DNA of 64,000 nt from Streptomyces pacificus (GTDB lineage: Bacteria > Actinomycetota > Actinomycetes > Streptomycetales > Streptomycetaceae): NCBI RefSeq assembly GCF_011766325.1, contig NZ_BLLG01000013.1, positions 62,001 to 126,000 on the forward strand, read 5' to 3'. Within the stretch, counting starts at the first letter, position 1. Each line of letters starts with the position of its first letter. This document shows positions 25,245 to 33,620 of the stretch, piece after piece. Both the position numbers and the translations under genes were made by a program. The notes under the pieces are model-generated. The model was not told where the DNA came from, did no database searches, and saw nothing but the letters and a program-made list of their open reading frames with translations.

Positions 25245-26531
25245 ATGGCCCAGTCGTTCAAGTCGGAGGGTGACAGCTCACCGTCGGGTGCTCCGGTGGC
25301 CCGCCAAGCGTGGCTGATGCTGTCTCTGGCCACCGCAGGTTTCGCCGTGAACTTCTGGGCGTGGGCGCTGCTGAGCCCCCTGGGCCCGCGGTTCAAGGAC
25401 AGCCTCGACCTGTCGTCGTTCGAGCAGTCGCTGCTGGTGGCGGTGCCGGTCGTGGTCGGTTCCCTGGGCCGCATTCCGGTGGGGGCCCTGACGGACCGGT
25501 TCGGTGGGCAGGTGATGCTGCCGATCGTGTCCGCGACCACCATCGTGCCGGTGCTCTACCTCGGCGTGGCCGGCCACTCCTCGCTTCCCGCCCTGCTGGT
25601 CGGCGGCTTCTTCCTCGGCATCGGCGGCACCGCCTTCGCAGTCGGCGTACCCTTCGTCAACGCCTGGTTTCCCCCTGAGCGGCGTGGTCTCGCCATCGGC
25701 GTCTTCGGCGCCGGAATGGGCGGCACCGCACTCAGCGCCCTGACCACCGTGCGGCTGGTCGACGCGCACAGCATGGCCACCCCGTTCCTCATCACCGCCG
25801 CGGTGCTCGCCGCGTACGCCGCGGCCGCCGCGCTGCTGCTGCGCGACGCCCCCGGACGCACCGTGCCCACCGAGCCGCTGGCCCGCCGACTGGCCGCGAC
25901 CGCGCGGCTGGGTATCACCTGGCAGGCGTCCGCGCTGTACGCGGTCGCGTTCGGCGGCTACGTGGCGTTCTCCGTCTACCTGCCCACCTACCTCAAGACC
26001 GGCTACGGGCTCACCCAGGCCGACGCGGCGAACCGGATGGCCGGATTCGTGGTCCTCGCGGTGGCGATGCGCCCGGTCGGCGGCTGGCTGTCCGACCGGC
26101 TGGGCCCGGTCCGGGTCCTCGCCGGCTCGCTGGCCGTGGTCGTCGCCGGAGCGGTCGTGCAGTCGTTCACCCCGCCCCTGGCCGCAGTCGGCACCCTCGC
26201 CTTCCTCGCCATGGCCGCGGCGCTCGGCGCGGGCAGCGGAGCGGCATTCGCCCTGGTGGCCCTGCTGACCCCGGCTGCCCAGGTCGGCTCGGTCACCGGC
26301 GTGGTCGGCGCCGCGGGCGGCCTGGGCGGCTTTCTGCCGCCGCTGGTGATGGGCTCGCTGTACGGCGAGTACGGGACCTACGCGGCCGGCCTCGCCCTGC
26401 TCGCCGTCGTCGCCGCCGCGGCCCTGGCCTACACCCTCACCGGTGTCCGCTCCGCCGTCCGGGACGACGACCGGACGTCCCCGCCCATGCACCCGAACGG
26501 GATGTCCGGTTCCGGCTCCCTTCAGGCCTAG
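25245..26531 (+). CDS. narK: NarK-type nitrate/nitrite MFS transporter
   Basis: A 428-residue major facilitator with about 12 helices. Nitrate-porter features include FAVNFWAWALLSPLGPRFKD, VVVGSLGRIPVGALTDRFGG (MFS loop 2-3), GTAFAVGVPFVNAWFPPERR and MAGFVVLAVAMRPVGGWLSD with RLGPVRVL. The start is ATG 25245 after an AAGGGA ribosome site; an in-frame ATG at 25221 lacks one. NarK proteins import nitrate or exchange it for nitrite, supplying the divergent NarGHJI. The stop codon touches a small inverted-repeat element just downstream. Confidence 0.9.
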   Translation: MAQSFKSEGDSSPSGAPVARQAWLMLSLATAGFAVNFWAWALLSPLGPRFKDSLDLSSFEQSLLVAVPVVVGSLGRIPVGALTDRFGGQVMLPIVSATTIVPVLYLGVAGHSSLPALLVGGFFLGIGGTAFAVGVPFVNAWFPPERRGLAIGVFGAGMGGTALSALTTVRLVDAHSMATPFLITAAVLAAYAAAAALLLRDAPGRTVPTEPLARRLAATARLGITWQASALYAVAFGGYVAFSVYLPTYLKTGYGLTQADAANRMAGFVVLAVAMRPVGGWLSDRLGPVRVLAGSLAVVVAGAVVQSFTPPLAAVGTLAFLAMAAALGAGSGAAFALVALLTPAAQVGSVTGVVGAAGGLGGFLPPLVMGSLYGEYGTYAAGLALLAVVAAAALAYTLTGVRSAVRDDDRTSPPMHPNGMSGSGSLQA

Positions 26532-26701
26532 TGCCGCGTCAGGCAGGGTCTGCCCGCCGGCGGCGGCGCGGAGCGGCGTCCGGTGCGGTGCGTCGCACGG
26601 CGCCCGATCGGCCTCGCAGCGGGCCTACTCGGTTGATTCGGCAACGCGGCGAGTCGCCGTGCCGGGCGTCGCGACGCGGCGGACGTCGCCTGACGCGGCA
26701 C
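26531..26701. mobile_element. 171-bp MITE-like element with 14-bp inverted repeats
   Basis: GTGCCGCGTCAGGC at 26531-26544 and its exact reverse complement at 26688-26701 bound a 171-base non-coding stretch rich in GCGGCG and GCGTC. The left repeat begins on the last base of the narK stop. Size, perfect termini and absence of a gene fit a miniature transposable element or an internally deleted IS. No target duplication was confirmed. Confidence 0.55.
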
Positions 26702-26790
26702 AAGCCGCGCAGTTCGCGGTGACGATCGAGACCGGACTCTACGAAACTCGGGGCACCTCACTGACAGCCCGCTCGGAAGGATCGAAGACC

Positions 26791-27834
26791 ATGAACACGG
26801 CGGATGGGAACGCAGTGGACGGGAACGCGGCGGACGGAAACGCTTCGTCCGCAAGCGCGGCGGACGGGAACGCGGCCGGCGCGGGAGCCCGCGGCGGGCC
26901 GCTGGTCGTCGGCGTCGACGGTTCCGAGCCGAGCCTGCGCGCCGCGGACTGGGCGGCCGACGAGGCCGCCCTGCGGGGTGTGCCGCTGAGGGTGGTGTAC
27001 GCCTGCCTCTGGGACCGGTACGAGGGCGCCGCGCTCGCCCTGGACATCGGCAGGCCGACCGAACCGCCCCTGCCGCGGGACGTGGTGGACGCCGCCGCCG
27101 CACGCGCCAGCGCCCGGCACCCCGACCTGCGGGTCACGACCGACGTGGTGTTCGAGGAGCCGGGGTCCGCCCTGATCCGCGCGGCCCGGAGCGCCTCCGC
27201 GCTGGTCGTGGGCAGCCGCGGCCGCAGCGGTGTCGCCGGGACGGTGCTCGGCTCGGTCAGTCTGACCGTCGCCGCCCACGCCGACTGCCCGGTGATCGTG
27301 CTGCGCGGCAGCCACGGCAGCCACGGCAACCACGGCAGCCACGGCAACCAGGCGCCGCCGCCGCTCCACGGGCGGGTCGCCGTGGGCGTCGGCGGGGACG
27401 CACAGGAATCCTCGGCGGTGCGCTTCGCCGCCGAGGAGGCACGGCGCCGCGGCGTGCCGCTGGAGGCCGTACGGGCATGGCGCCGCCCCGCGCACGAGCC
27501 CTGCGGCCATCCCCTGGCGGTCGGCATGCCGACCCGCCGGTGCGACGGGTGCGACGGGTGCGACGGGTGCGACCGGTACGAGGAGCGGGCCGTCCAGGTG
27601 CTCGAAGCGGCGCTGAGGGGCCTCCCCGCGGACGTCGAGGTGCGTCGGCGCACCGTCGAGGGACACGCCCGCCGGGCGCTGGTGGACGCCTCGCACCGCG
27701 CCGACCTCCTGGTCGTCGGAGCGAGACGCCGCGAGGGGCACCTCGGGCTCCAGCTCGGCCGCACCGCCCACACGGTGCTGCACCACTCCGCCTGCCCCGT
27801 CGCGATCGTGCCGCACCAGGCGCACGAGGCGTGA
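26791..27834 (+). CDS. tandem-domain universal stress protein with Cys/His-rich repeats
   Basis: A 347-residue protein with two USP domains. The first starts VVGVDGSEPSLRAADWA and ends LVVGSRGRSGVAGTVLGSVS (ATP-binding G-2x-G-9x-G type). The second starts VAVGVGGDAQESSAVRFAAE and ends LLVVGARRREGHLGLQLGRT. The start follows GGAAGG. Three simple-repeat tracts stand out: DGNA repeats in the leader, a GSHGNH tract near residues 173-186 between the domains, and CDGCDGCDGCD near 251-261 inside domain two. USPs support survival in dormancy and hypoxia. Metal binding by the Cys tract is only a possibility. Confidence 0.9.
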   Translation: MNTADGNAVDGNAADGNASSASAADGNAAGAGARGGPLVVGVDGSEPSLRAADWAADEAALRGVPLRVVYACLWDRYEGAALALDIGRPTEPPLPRDVVDAAAARASARHPDLRVTTDVVFEEPGSALIRAARSASALVVGSRGRSGVAGTVLGSVSLTVAAHADCPVIVLRGSHGSHGNHGSHGNQAPPPLHGRVAVGVGGDAQESSAVRFAAEEARRRGVPLEAVRAWRRPAHEPCGHPLAVGMPTRRCDGCDGCDGCDRYEERAVQVLEAALRGLPADVEVRRRTVEGHARRALVDASHRADLLVVGARRREGHLGLQLGRTAHTVLHHSACPVAIVPHQAHEA

Positions 27835-27844
27835 TGACCGGCCC

Positions 27845-28648
27845 TCAGAGGCTCGCCGCGTGATCGGGGACATAGGTCCGCAGATCACGCGGCGGGCGCT
27901 CGTAGCCGGTTGACGGGGGCCGCTCCGGAAGTTCCAGCACCGGGGGCGGCACCTCGTGGTAGGGCACGGTGGCGAGCAGGTGGGCGATCATGTTCAGCCG
28001 GGCCCGGCGCTTGTCGTCGCTCTCGACCACGTACCAGGGCGCCTCGGCGATGTCGGTGTGCACCAGCATCTCGTCCTTGGCCCGCGAGTACGCCTCCCAG
28101 CGGGTGATCGACTCCAGGTCCATCGGCGACAGCTTCCAGCGCCGCACCGGATCCTCCAGCCGGCGCCGGAACCGCTCCTGCTGCTCGGCGTCGCTCACGG
28201 AGAACCAGTACTTGCGCAGCAGGATCCCGTCCTCCAGCAGCATCCGCTCGAAGACCGGGCACTGGCGAAGGAAGAGCTGGTGCTCCTTCCCGGTGCAGAA
28301 GCCCATCACGTGCTCGACGCCCGCCCGGTTGTACCAGGAGCGGTCGAACAGCACGATCTCCCCGGCGGCCGGGAGGTGTTCGACGTACCGCTGGAAGTAC
28401 CACTGGGTGCGCTCGCGCTCGGTGGGCTTGGGCAGTGCCGCGATCCGGGCGACGCGCGGGTTGAGGTGCTCGGTGACCCGCTTGATGGTGCCGCCCTTCC
28501 CGGCCGCGTCCCGCCCCTCGAAGACCACGACCAGCCGGGCTCCCTCGGAGCGCACCCACTCCTGCAGCCTCACCAGCTCCGTCTGCAGGCGGAGCAGCTC
28601 CCGCTCGTACGTATCGCGCGGCACCTTCGCCGCCTTCTTGCCGGCCAT
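27845..28648 (-). CDS. ppk2: polyphosphate kinase 2
   Basis: A 267-residue PPK2-family enzyme that transfers phosphate between polyphosphate and nucleotides. It has Walker A VVFEGRDAAGKGGTIKRVTE near residue 42, ALPKPTERERTQWYFQRYVE, Walker B IVLFDRSWYNRAGVEHVMGF and the lid-region KYWFSVSDAEQQERF, ending RRARLNMIAHLL. Length fits single-domain PPK2. ATG 28648 gives MAGKKAAKVPRDTY; the frame stays open upstream but without motifs. It converges with the universal stress gene, 10 bases apart. Polyphosphate-driven nucleotide supply suits a dormancy island. Confidence 0.92.
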   Translation of the reverse strand: MAGKKAAKVPRDTYERELLRLQTELVRLQEWVRSEGARLVVVFEGRDAAGKGGTIKRVTEHLNPRVARIAALPKPTERERTQWYFQRYVEHLPAAGEIVLFDRSWYNRAGVEHVMGFCTGKEHQLFLRQCPVFERMLLEDGILLRKYWFSVSDAEQQERFRRRLEDPVRRWKLSPMDLESITRWEAYSRAKDEMLVHTDIAEAPWYVVESDDKRRARLNMIAHLLATVPYHEVPPPVLELPERPPSTGYERPPRDLRTYVPDHAASL

Positions 28649-28769
28649 TTCCGCCTCCCTCGCCCGCCGACCCGTGTCGACGACTTCAACGTAGTCGCCG
28701 GCCCCCGGTCGAGAGGGCACCGCCCGGCTCCGGCCCGACGTCCGTCGCGGCAGCAGCTCGTCCTCCACG

Positions 28770-29237
28770 TCACCGATGCCGGCCGCCGCTGCCGCAGGGG
28801 GCGTACAGGTCCAGCAGCCGGGTGCGGGTCGAACGCAGCCGGTGGGCGAGGACGCCGCCCACCCACTGGGCGACGCTCGCGCCGAGGGCCGGGTCGTCCC
28901 GGCACATCGAGCGGATCGCGACGGCGTCGAACTCGTACGCGCGCACAGGGCTGGTCGCCTCGGCGCCCAGATGCCAGGAGTGGGGGGCGTACAACCAGGA
29001 CCAGCCGACGAGTTCGTTGTGCCCGAGGGTCTCGATGACGGCGGCACGCGGGCCGGGCACACGCATGTCCAGGTCGACCGAGCCGGTGCGGATGACCCAG
29101 AACCGGTCGGCGCGGCCGCCCTCCTCGAAGAGGCGGGTGCCCTCGGGGAAGGACACCTCCCGAGCGGAGTGCATCAGGCGCTGCCTGTGCTCGGCGGGCA
29201 GTGCCCGCAGCATTCCGGCCGTGGCGGGAGCGTTCAT
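28770..29237 (-). CDS. cyclic-nucleotide-binding (CRP-like) protein without DNA-binding domain
   Basis: A 155-residue protein. Residues 10-125 form one cNMP-binding beta-barrel (VSFPEGTRLFEEGGRADRFW, IRTGSVDLDMRVPGPRAAVI, LGHNELVGWSWLYAPHSWHL, AYEFDAVAIRSMCRDDPALG). A short helix follows and the chain ends at LYAPCGSGGRHR with no winged helix. It is therefore probably a sensor partner rather than a transcription factor. ATG 29237 is the natural start. A near-perfect copy of the island palindrome lies 73 bases upstream. Ligand and partner are unknown. Confidence 0.8.
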   Translation of the reverse strand: MNAPATAGMLRALPAEHRQRLMHSAREVSFPEGTRLFEEGGRADRFWVIRTGSVDLDMRVPGPRAAVIETLGHNELVGWSWLYAPHSWHLGAEATSPVRAYEFDAVAIRSMCRDDPALGASVAQWVGGVLAHRLRSTRTRLLDLYAPCGSGGRHR

Positions 29238-29309
29238 AGGGGTGCCTCCAGTCAGGGGCGTACGGACCTGCCACCTCCAGGATGGTCCCGCCCCCGGTGC
29301 CGTGACATG

Positions 29310-29323
29310 GGCCACCCGGCCCC
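29310..29323. promoter_or_regulatory. candidate DevR-type palindrome before cNMP-binding gene
   Basis: GGGCCACCCGGCCC differs from GGGCCGGTCGGCCC in one arm base and the two-base centre. It lies 73 bases upstream of the minus-strand start at 29237. CAT and CATG at the edges extend the symmetry imperfectly. Confidence 0.45.
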
Positions 29324-29723
29324 ATGACCGGGCCGCCCGGTACCGCTTCCGGGTCCTGCGGCACCCTGCGGCCCGTCGTACCGGCCGGAGGAACTCTTCG
29401 ATGCGCAGGGCGGTCCCCGCGAGCAGGTGCTGTCCTTGCGTCCCGGACGGCTCCCGGCGCCTGGGCGCCACCTCCCACGCCAACGGCGGCCTGCTGCTCC
29501 CCGAACTGCCGCTGCCCCCGCCGGAGATACGGCGCCGGTGCAACCGGACCGCGGCCGGATCACGACCGGACCGCAACCGGCGGGGAAGCGGCTGAGAACC
29601 GGCGCGCAACCGGATCGCCCGTGCGCCGGGCCGGTGGCCCCCCGGGCGGATGCCGGCGCGGGCGTGGCCGCCGGGCGCTCCGGAATCGGCGTGCGGGGTG
29701 CGGGGTGCGGGGTGCGCCGGGGG

Positions 29724-30407
29724 TCACCGCTCGGGGAGCAGATCATGGGCGGTTCGGCGGGAGGGGCGCTTCCCGGACGGGCGGGTGTCGTCGACGCGGT
29801 ACGTGAGGCCGCTCAACACGCCCACCACGCCGTCCACCCGCCAGCTCAGCCGGACGGCCACCGGGATGTCGCTGCGGCGCTCCACGCGTCCCTCCAACGT
29901 GGCCGTCCCGTTGCGGACCGAGACGACGGCGCTGCGGGGCGGCAGGCACAGGGCGCTGGTCAGGACCTCGTCGACGATCTCCCGGCGGATCTCCTCGTCG
30001 GTCCGCAGGAAGACCCGCAGCAGATCACGGCGAGTGGCGATGCCGATCAGACGGTCCTCCTCGTCCACCACAGGCAACCGTCCGATGCGGTGGCGCTCCA
30101 TCACCCGCGCGGCCTCCGGGACGTGTTGCTCCGGGTGCACGGTGATCGCCGGTGTGGACATCAGCTGCCCGGCGGTCACGGCGCGGGCCCCGGCAGCGGC
30201 GGCGCGGGCCCGTCGGGCCCGCGCCGGCTGCCGGCAGACCAGGTCGGTCCCGGAGAGCACGCCGAGGACCTTGTCATCGGCGTCCACCACCGGCAGACCG
30301 CTGATCCGGTGCCGGGCCAGCAGCCCTGCCGCGTCCTTGAACGGCGTCTCCCGGTACGCCCGGATGACCTCGGGGGTCATCACCTCGCCGACCCTGGAAG
30401 TCCTCAC
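29724..30407 (-). CDS. CBS-domain pair plus BON domain protein
   Basis: A 227-residue protein with two CBS repeats (VGEVMTPEVIRAYRETPFKD ... GLPVVDADDKVLGVLSGTDL, and LMSTPAITVHPEQHVPEAAR ... GRLPVVDEEDRLIGIATRRD). A BON-like segment near residues 150-215 follows (IVDEVLTSALCLPPRSAVV, GTATLEGRVERRSD). CBS pairs bind adenine nucleotides and report energy status; BON segments often bind membranes. The start is GTG 30407 after AAGGGA. CBS-BON proteins are typical members of actinomycete dormancy islands. It diverges from a universal stress gene. Confidence 0.85.
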   Translation of the reverse strand: MRTSRVGEVMTPEVIRAYRETPFKDAAGLLARHRISGLPVVDADDKVLGVLSGTDLVCRQPARARRARAAAAGARAVTAGQLMSTPAITVHPEQHVPEAARVMERHRIGRLPVVDEEDRLIGIATRRDLLRVFLRTDEEIRREIVDEVLTSALCLPPRSAVVSVRNGTATLEGRVERRSDIPVAVRLSWRVDGVVGVLSGLTYRVDDTRPSGKRPSRRTAHDLLPER

Positions 30408-30627
30408 GGCGGTTCCCTTCTCCGCTGGTCTGTGGAAGGGGCCACCCGTCGTGGCCCGCGTACGGCAGCTCTCGGGCCGCACGAGGCCCCCCGGATGTGC
30501 TCCGGCGTGGGCACGCGGCCGGAAAGCCCATCGGGCGGGACGGCAGGCCCGGCCAGTGCCGGCACCGCCCCGGGCGGCCGGCCCTCGACCCTGGCTCAGC
30601 CTCCCGCACACCCGGCCGGGCGGGGCA

Positions 30628-30641
30628 GGGCCGACCGGCCC
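30628..30641. promoter_or_regulatory. candidate DevR-type operator (perfect arms)
   Basis: GGGCCGACCGGCCC has perfect 6-bp arms with an AC centre. It lies in the middle of the spacer between the CBS-BON gene and the universal stress gene. Confidence 0.45.
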
Positions 30642-30756
30642 CGGGCTCCTCGGCGAACTTCCCTCCCCTCGCCCGGACCTGTCCGGTGACAAGACCGCCA
30701 TATGCGGGACGCAGCGGCCCGCCGGCAGGGCCGGACGGTGCGCCGCCGCTGCGGGA

Positions 30757-30770
30757 GTGCCGGTCGGCCC
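30757..30770. promoter_or_regulatory. candidate DevR-type operator before universal stress gene
   Basis: GTGCCGGTCGGCCC has one mismatch to the 14-mer found before narG. Its right edge is 91 bases from the GTG start at 30862. Confidence 0.45.
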
Positions 30771-30861
30771 TGCCGGCGGCGCCGTAAGACCCATGCAGAC
30801 GAGGGGCCGCCGGAGGATTCTGGCGGGTGAGAGCAGGGGTGTACCGGATGCGGGAGGCACG

Positions 30862-31740
30862 GTGAGCGGTGTGGTGGTAGTCGGGGTGGACGGGTCGGCG
30901 CCGAGCCTCGCCGCAGTCGGGGCCGCGGCACGGGAAGCGCGCTTGCGCGGGGCGGGGCTGCGGGTGGTGCACGCGTTCATCTGGCCCGCGATGCACGTGC
31001 CCCTGGGCCCGTCGCCGATGGGGCCGGCCGAGGGCGGACTCCGGAACATGGCCGACCGGTATGTGGCCGAGGCCGTCGAGCGTGCGCGCGCCGCGGAACC
31101 GGAGGTCGAGGTCAGCCATGCCGTGGTGACGGGTGAGCCGCTGACGGTCCTGGAGACGCAGTCGCGATCGGCCGAGCTGGTGGTGGTCGGGTCCCGAGGC
31201 ATGGGCGGGTTCGTCGGGCTGCTGGTCGGGTCGACGGCCGTACATCTTGCGGCATACGGCCGGTGCCCGGTGCTGGTCGTGCGTGAGCAGCCGAGTGCGG
31301 AGGGCCCCGTCGTGCTGGGCGTCGACGGCTCCACGGCGGGCCGGGCGGCGGTGGACTTCGCGTTCGCGGAGGCGGAGCTGCGGAAGGCGCCGCTGGTGGC
31401 GCTGCACGCCTGGACCACGTGGAACGCGCTGATGCCCGCGCCGAAGGACCCGTCGATGCCCTATGCGAACCCGCCGAGCGCCGTCGCCGCCGGAGAGGAG
31501 CGCCTGCTGTCCGAAGCGCTCGCCGGCTACCAGGAGCGGTATCCGGGTGTGGTGGTGGAACACAGGACGGTGCACGGCGCGACACGGACGGCGCTGATCG
31601 AGGCGAGCCGGTCCGCCCAGCTGGTGGTGACCGGTGCCCGGGGCCGGGGTGGCTTCACCGGGCTGCTGCTCGGCTCGGTCAGCCAGGCACTGCTGCACCA
31701 CGCCCACTGCTCCGTCGCCATCGTGCGCGGCAGCGAGTGA
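30862..31740 (+). CDS. tandem-domain universal stress protein
   Basis: A 292-residue protein with two USP domains: VVVVGVDGSAPSLAAVGAAA ... AELVVVGSRGMGGFVGLLVG, then VVLGVDGSTAGRAAVDFAFA ... LVVTGARGRGGFTGLLLGSV. Both carry the Gly-rich ATP-binding signature, unlike many USPs that lose one. The start is GTG 30862 after GGGAGG. Proteins of this kind belong to the DevR/OsdR regulon in actinomycetes and are linked to survival without oxygen. It lacks the Cys and His repeat tracts of its paralogue at 26791. Confidence 0.92.
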   Translation: MSGVVVVGVDGSAPSLAAVGAAAREARLRGAGLRVVHAFIWPAMHVPLGPSPMGPAEGGLRNMADRYVAEAVERARAAEPEVEVSHAVVTGEPLTVLETQSRSAELVVVGSRGMGGFVGLLVGSTAVHLAAYGRCPVLVVREQPSAEGPVVLGVDGSTAGRAAVDFAFAEAELRKAPLVALHAWTTWNALMPAPKDPSMPYANPPSAVAAGEERLLSEALAGYQERYPGVVVEHRTVHGATRTALIEASRSAQLVVTGARGRGGFTGLLLGSVSQALLHHAHCSVAIVRGSE

Positions 31741-31780
31741 CCGTGCCCGTGCGGCGGTACACCGGCCGGGGGAGCGCACC

Positions 31781-31845
31781 ACGCCCGCGCAGCGGTCCGT
31801 GCACGCGCCCGTGCAGCGGTCCGTGCGGGCGCCCGCGCAGCCGGA
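31781..31845. repeat. 24-bp-period tandem repeat
   Basis: CAGCGGTCCGTGC recurs at 31790 and 31814 within a unit that begins CGCCCG, with a third degenerate copy after it. It lies in the non-coding gap downstream of the universal stress gene. Confidence 0.65.
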
Positions 31846-32124
31846 CGCCCGGGCGTCCTCGCCCGTGGAGCCGCTCGGCCCCGATCCGGCAGGACCGCTC
31901 GGGCTCCCGCGACGGCCCCCCTTCCGCGACGGCCCCCTCCCGCGTGGGCCCTTCCGCGCGAGCGCGGGCGGGAGCCGGGAGAAGGCCGGGCGCGGAGGCG
32001 GCCGGCCACGGCGGAGTCACAGGCCGGACCGACCGCACATCGCGGCACCACCTGCCGGGCGCCTCCGCGCCCGGTGGGCGGCCGGTCTCGGTTACCTGCG
32101 GGAACGTGGGCGCCGGAGCGAAAG

Positions 32125-32152
32125 GGGCCGGTCGGCCCTGGCCGTTCGGCCC
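32125..32152. promoter_or_regulatory. paired DevR-type palindromes before the DevR-like gene
   Basis: A perfect GGGCCGGTCGGCCC (32125-32138) is followed directly by TGGCCGTTCGGCCC (32139-32152), whose inner 5-bp arms are perfect. The pair ends 95 bases before the ATG at 32248. DevR of mycobacteria typically uses tandem boxes and autoregulates, so the arrangement fits; binding here is inferred. Confidence 0.55.
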
Positions 32153-32247
32153 CGGAACCAGGCACGATCCGTGACAGGCGAGAACCGGCCCCGCAGACAC
32201 GGGGGTTTCCGGTTCCCGAGACCGACGACACAGGACTGGAGCCGTCG

Positions 32248-32940
32248 ATGGCGGACAGCGAGCACCCCGGTGGCGAGGACCCGATCCGCGTCTTCCTCAT
32301 GGACGACCACGAGGTGGTGCGGCGCGGTGTGCGGGACCTGCTGGACGACGAGCCGGACATCACCGTGGTCGGTGAGGCGGGCACGGCGGAGCAGGCCCTC
32401 GTGCGGGTTCCCGCGCTGCGCCCGCAGGTGGCCGTGCTCGACGTGCGCCTGCCCGACGGCGACGGTGTGACCGTCTGCCGCGAGCTGCGCTCACGCATGC
32501 CGGAACTGTCCTGTCTGATGCTGACCTCGTTCGACGACGAGGAAGCCCTGCTCGACTCGATCATGGCCGGTGCCTCCGGATATGTGCTGAAGCAGATCCA
32601 GGGCCCGGGTCTGGTCTCGGCCGTCCGTACCGTGGCCGCCGGCCAGTCCCTGCTCGACCCGAGCGCCACCGCCAGGCTGATGACCCGGCTGCGTCAGGGC
32701 CGGGAGCCCGAGCCCGAGCCCGACGCCCTGCCGGGGCTGACCGAGCGGGAGCGGGAGATCCTGGCTCTGATCGGCGAGGGACTCACCAACCGCCAGATCG
32801 GCCGTCGGCTCTACCTCGCCGAGAAGACGGTCAAGAACCACATCTCCCGCCTGCTGGCCAAGCTCGGCGTGGAGCGGCGCGTCCAGGCCGCGGTCATCGC
32901 CACCCAGGCGCAGGAAAGGCTGAAGCACGACATCCACTGA
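32248..32940 (+). CDS. DevR/OsdR-like NarL-family response regulator
   Basis: A 230-residue regulator. The receiver domain (residues 12-130) has the acidic pocket FLMDDHEVV, the phospho-acceptor Asp65 in VAVLDVRLPDGDG, the switch Thr in LMLTSFDDEE and the Lys in GYVLKQIQG. The LuxR-type HTH (165-225) reads LTEREREILALIGEGLTNRQ, RLYLAEKTVKNHISRLLAKL. The ALxxSIMAGASGYVLKQIQG segment is close to DevR/DosR of mycobacteria, the hypoxia-dormancy regulator. Its likely kinase is at 36146-37885. Paired palindromes lie just upstream, suggesting autoregulation. Confidence 0.92.
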   Translation: MADSEHPGGEDPIRVFLMDDHEVVRRGVRDLLDDEPDITVVGEAGTAEQALVRVPALRPQVAVLDVRLPDGDGVTVCRELRSRMPELSCLMLTSFDDEEALLDSIMAGASGYVLKQIQGPGLVSAVRTVAAGQSLLDPSATARLMTRLRQGREPEPEPDALPGLTEREREILALIGEGLTNRQIGRRLYLAEKTVKNHISRLLAKLGVERRVQAAVIATQAQERLKHDIH

Positions 32941-33177
32941 TCCGTACCCGAGATCCCGGGTAGGAGATCCCTGGTGCGGAGATCTCAGGAGTCCCGATCG
33001 CGGGCTGAGATCCCGGCGAAGGGGGACCGTCGGCGCCGCGGCGGCACCGCACCTACCTCTGATCTTGCGAGAGTGCCCCGGCCTTCAGGCCGGGGGTGAA
33101 TCGCATCTGAAGATTGCTCTGACCTCAGCTGTGGGTACGGGTCCGCGCTGTTCACCCGCACCCACGGCTGGCCGCGC

Positions 33178-33606
33178 TCAGTCCGGCCGCTTCTGCTGCG
33201 CGATGTAGTCCTTGACCACCTGGAGCGGTGCACCGTCGCACGAGCCCGCGAAGTGCGAGGGTGACCAGAACCGGCCGTGCATGATCGCCTGGTTGACCCG
33301 GCCGGTGAACTCCGCGCGCAGACGGCGGGACGAGACGCCCTTGAGGCTGTTGACCAGGCTGGCGAGCGCGACCTTCGGGGGGTGGTGCACGAGGAGGTGG
33401 ACGTGGTCGCTCTCGCCGTTGAACTCCTTCAGCTCCGCGCCGAAGTCCTCGCAGACCTTGCGCATGACCTCTTCGCAGCGCGTCAGCATCTCGTCGTTCA
33501 TGACTCCACCCCGGTATTTCGTGACGAATACCAAGTGTGCGTGCACGTGGTAGACGACTGTTCGACCCCTGCGGATATCGGGGTTCGGTTTCCATCGTGG
33601 TGACAT
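33178..33606 (-). CDS. tnpA: IS200/IS605 Y1 transposase TnpA
   Basis: A 142-residue single-strand transposase. It shows the HUH motif HVHLLVHHPP near residue 70 and the catalytic Tyr in VVKDYIAQQ near residue 133. VYHVHAHLVFVTKYRGGVMN and SLKGVSSRRLRAEF are family signatures. Length is normal. It cuts and joins single-stranded element ends at hairpins. It diverges from tnpB, with 14 bases between the two starts. Likely functional. Confidence 0.92.
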   Translation of the reverse strand: MSPRWKPNPDIRRGRTVVYHVHAHLVFVTKYRGGVMNDEMLTRCEEVMRKVCEDFGAELKEFNGESDHVHLLVHHPPKVALASLVNSLKGVSSRRLRAEFTGRVNQAIMHGRFWSPSHFAGSCDGAPLQVVKDYIAQQKRPD

Positions 33607-33620
33607 AGGCCAACGGTAGA

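Larger units (their letters stand above)
30408..30861. other. divergent CBS-BON / universal stress intergenic region
   Basis: A 454-base spacer with no supported gene. It contains a perfect GGGCCG-AC-CGGCCC palindrome near its middle and an imperfect one about 90 bases before the stress gene, so both divergent genes may share control. Confidence 0.55.
31741..32247. other. upstream region of DevR-like regulator
   Basis: 507 bases without a supported gene. The left part has a tandem repeat with a period of about 24 bases (31781-31845). The right part carries two adjacent palindromes (32125-32152) that are the best autoregulation candidates. Confidence 0.55.

Noticed and set aside
32941..33060. 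GAGATCC/CCCGGG motifs after the DevR-like gene as a riboswitch or operator
   Set aside because: Only short imperfect repeats; no conserved structure could be drawn by eye.
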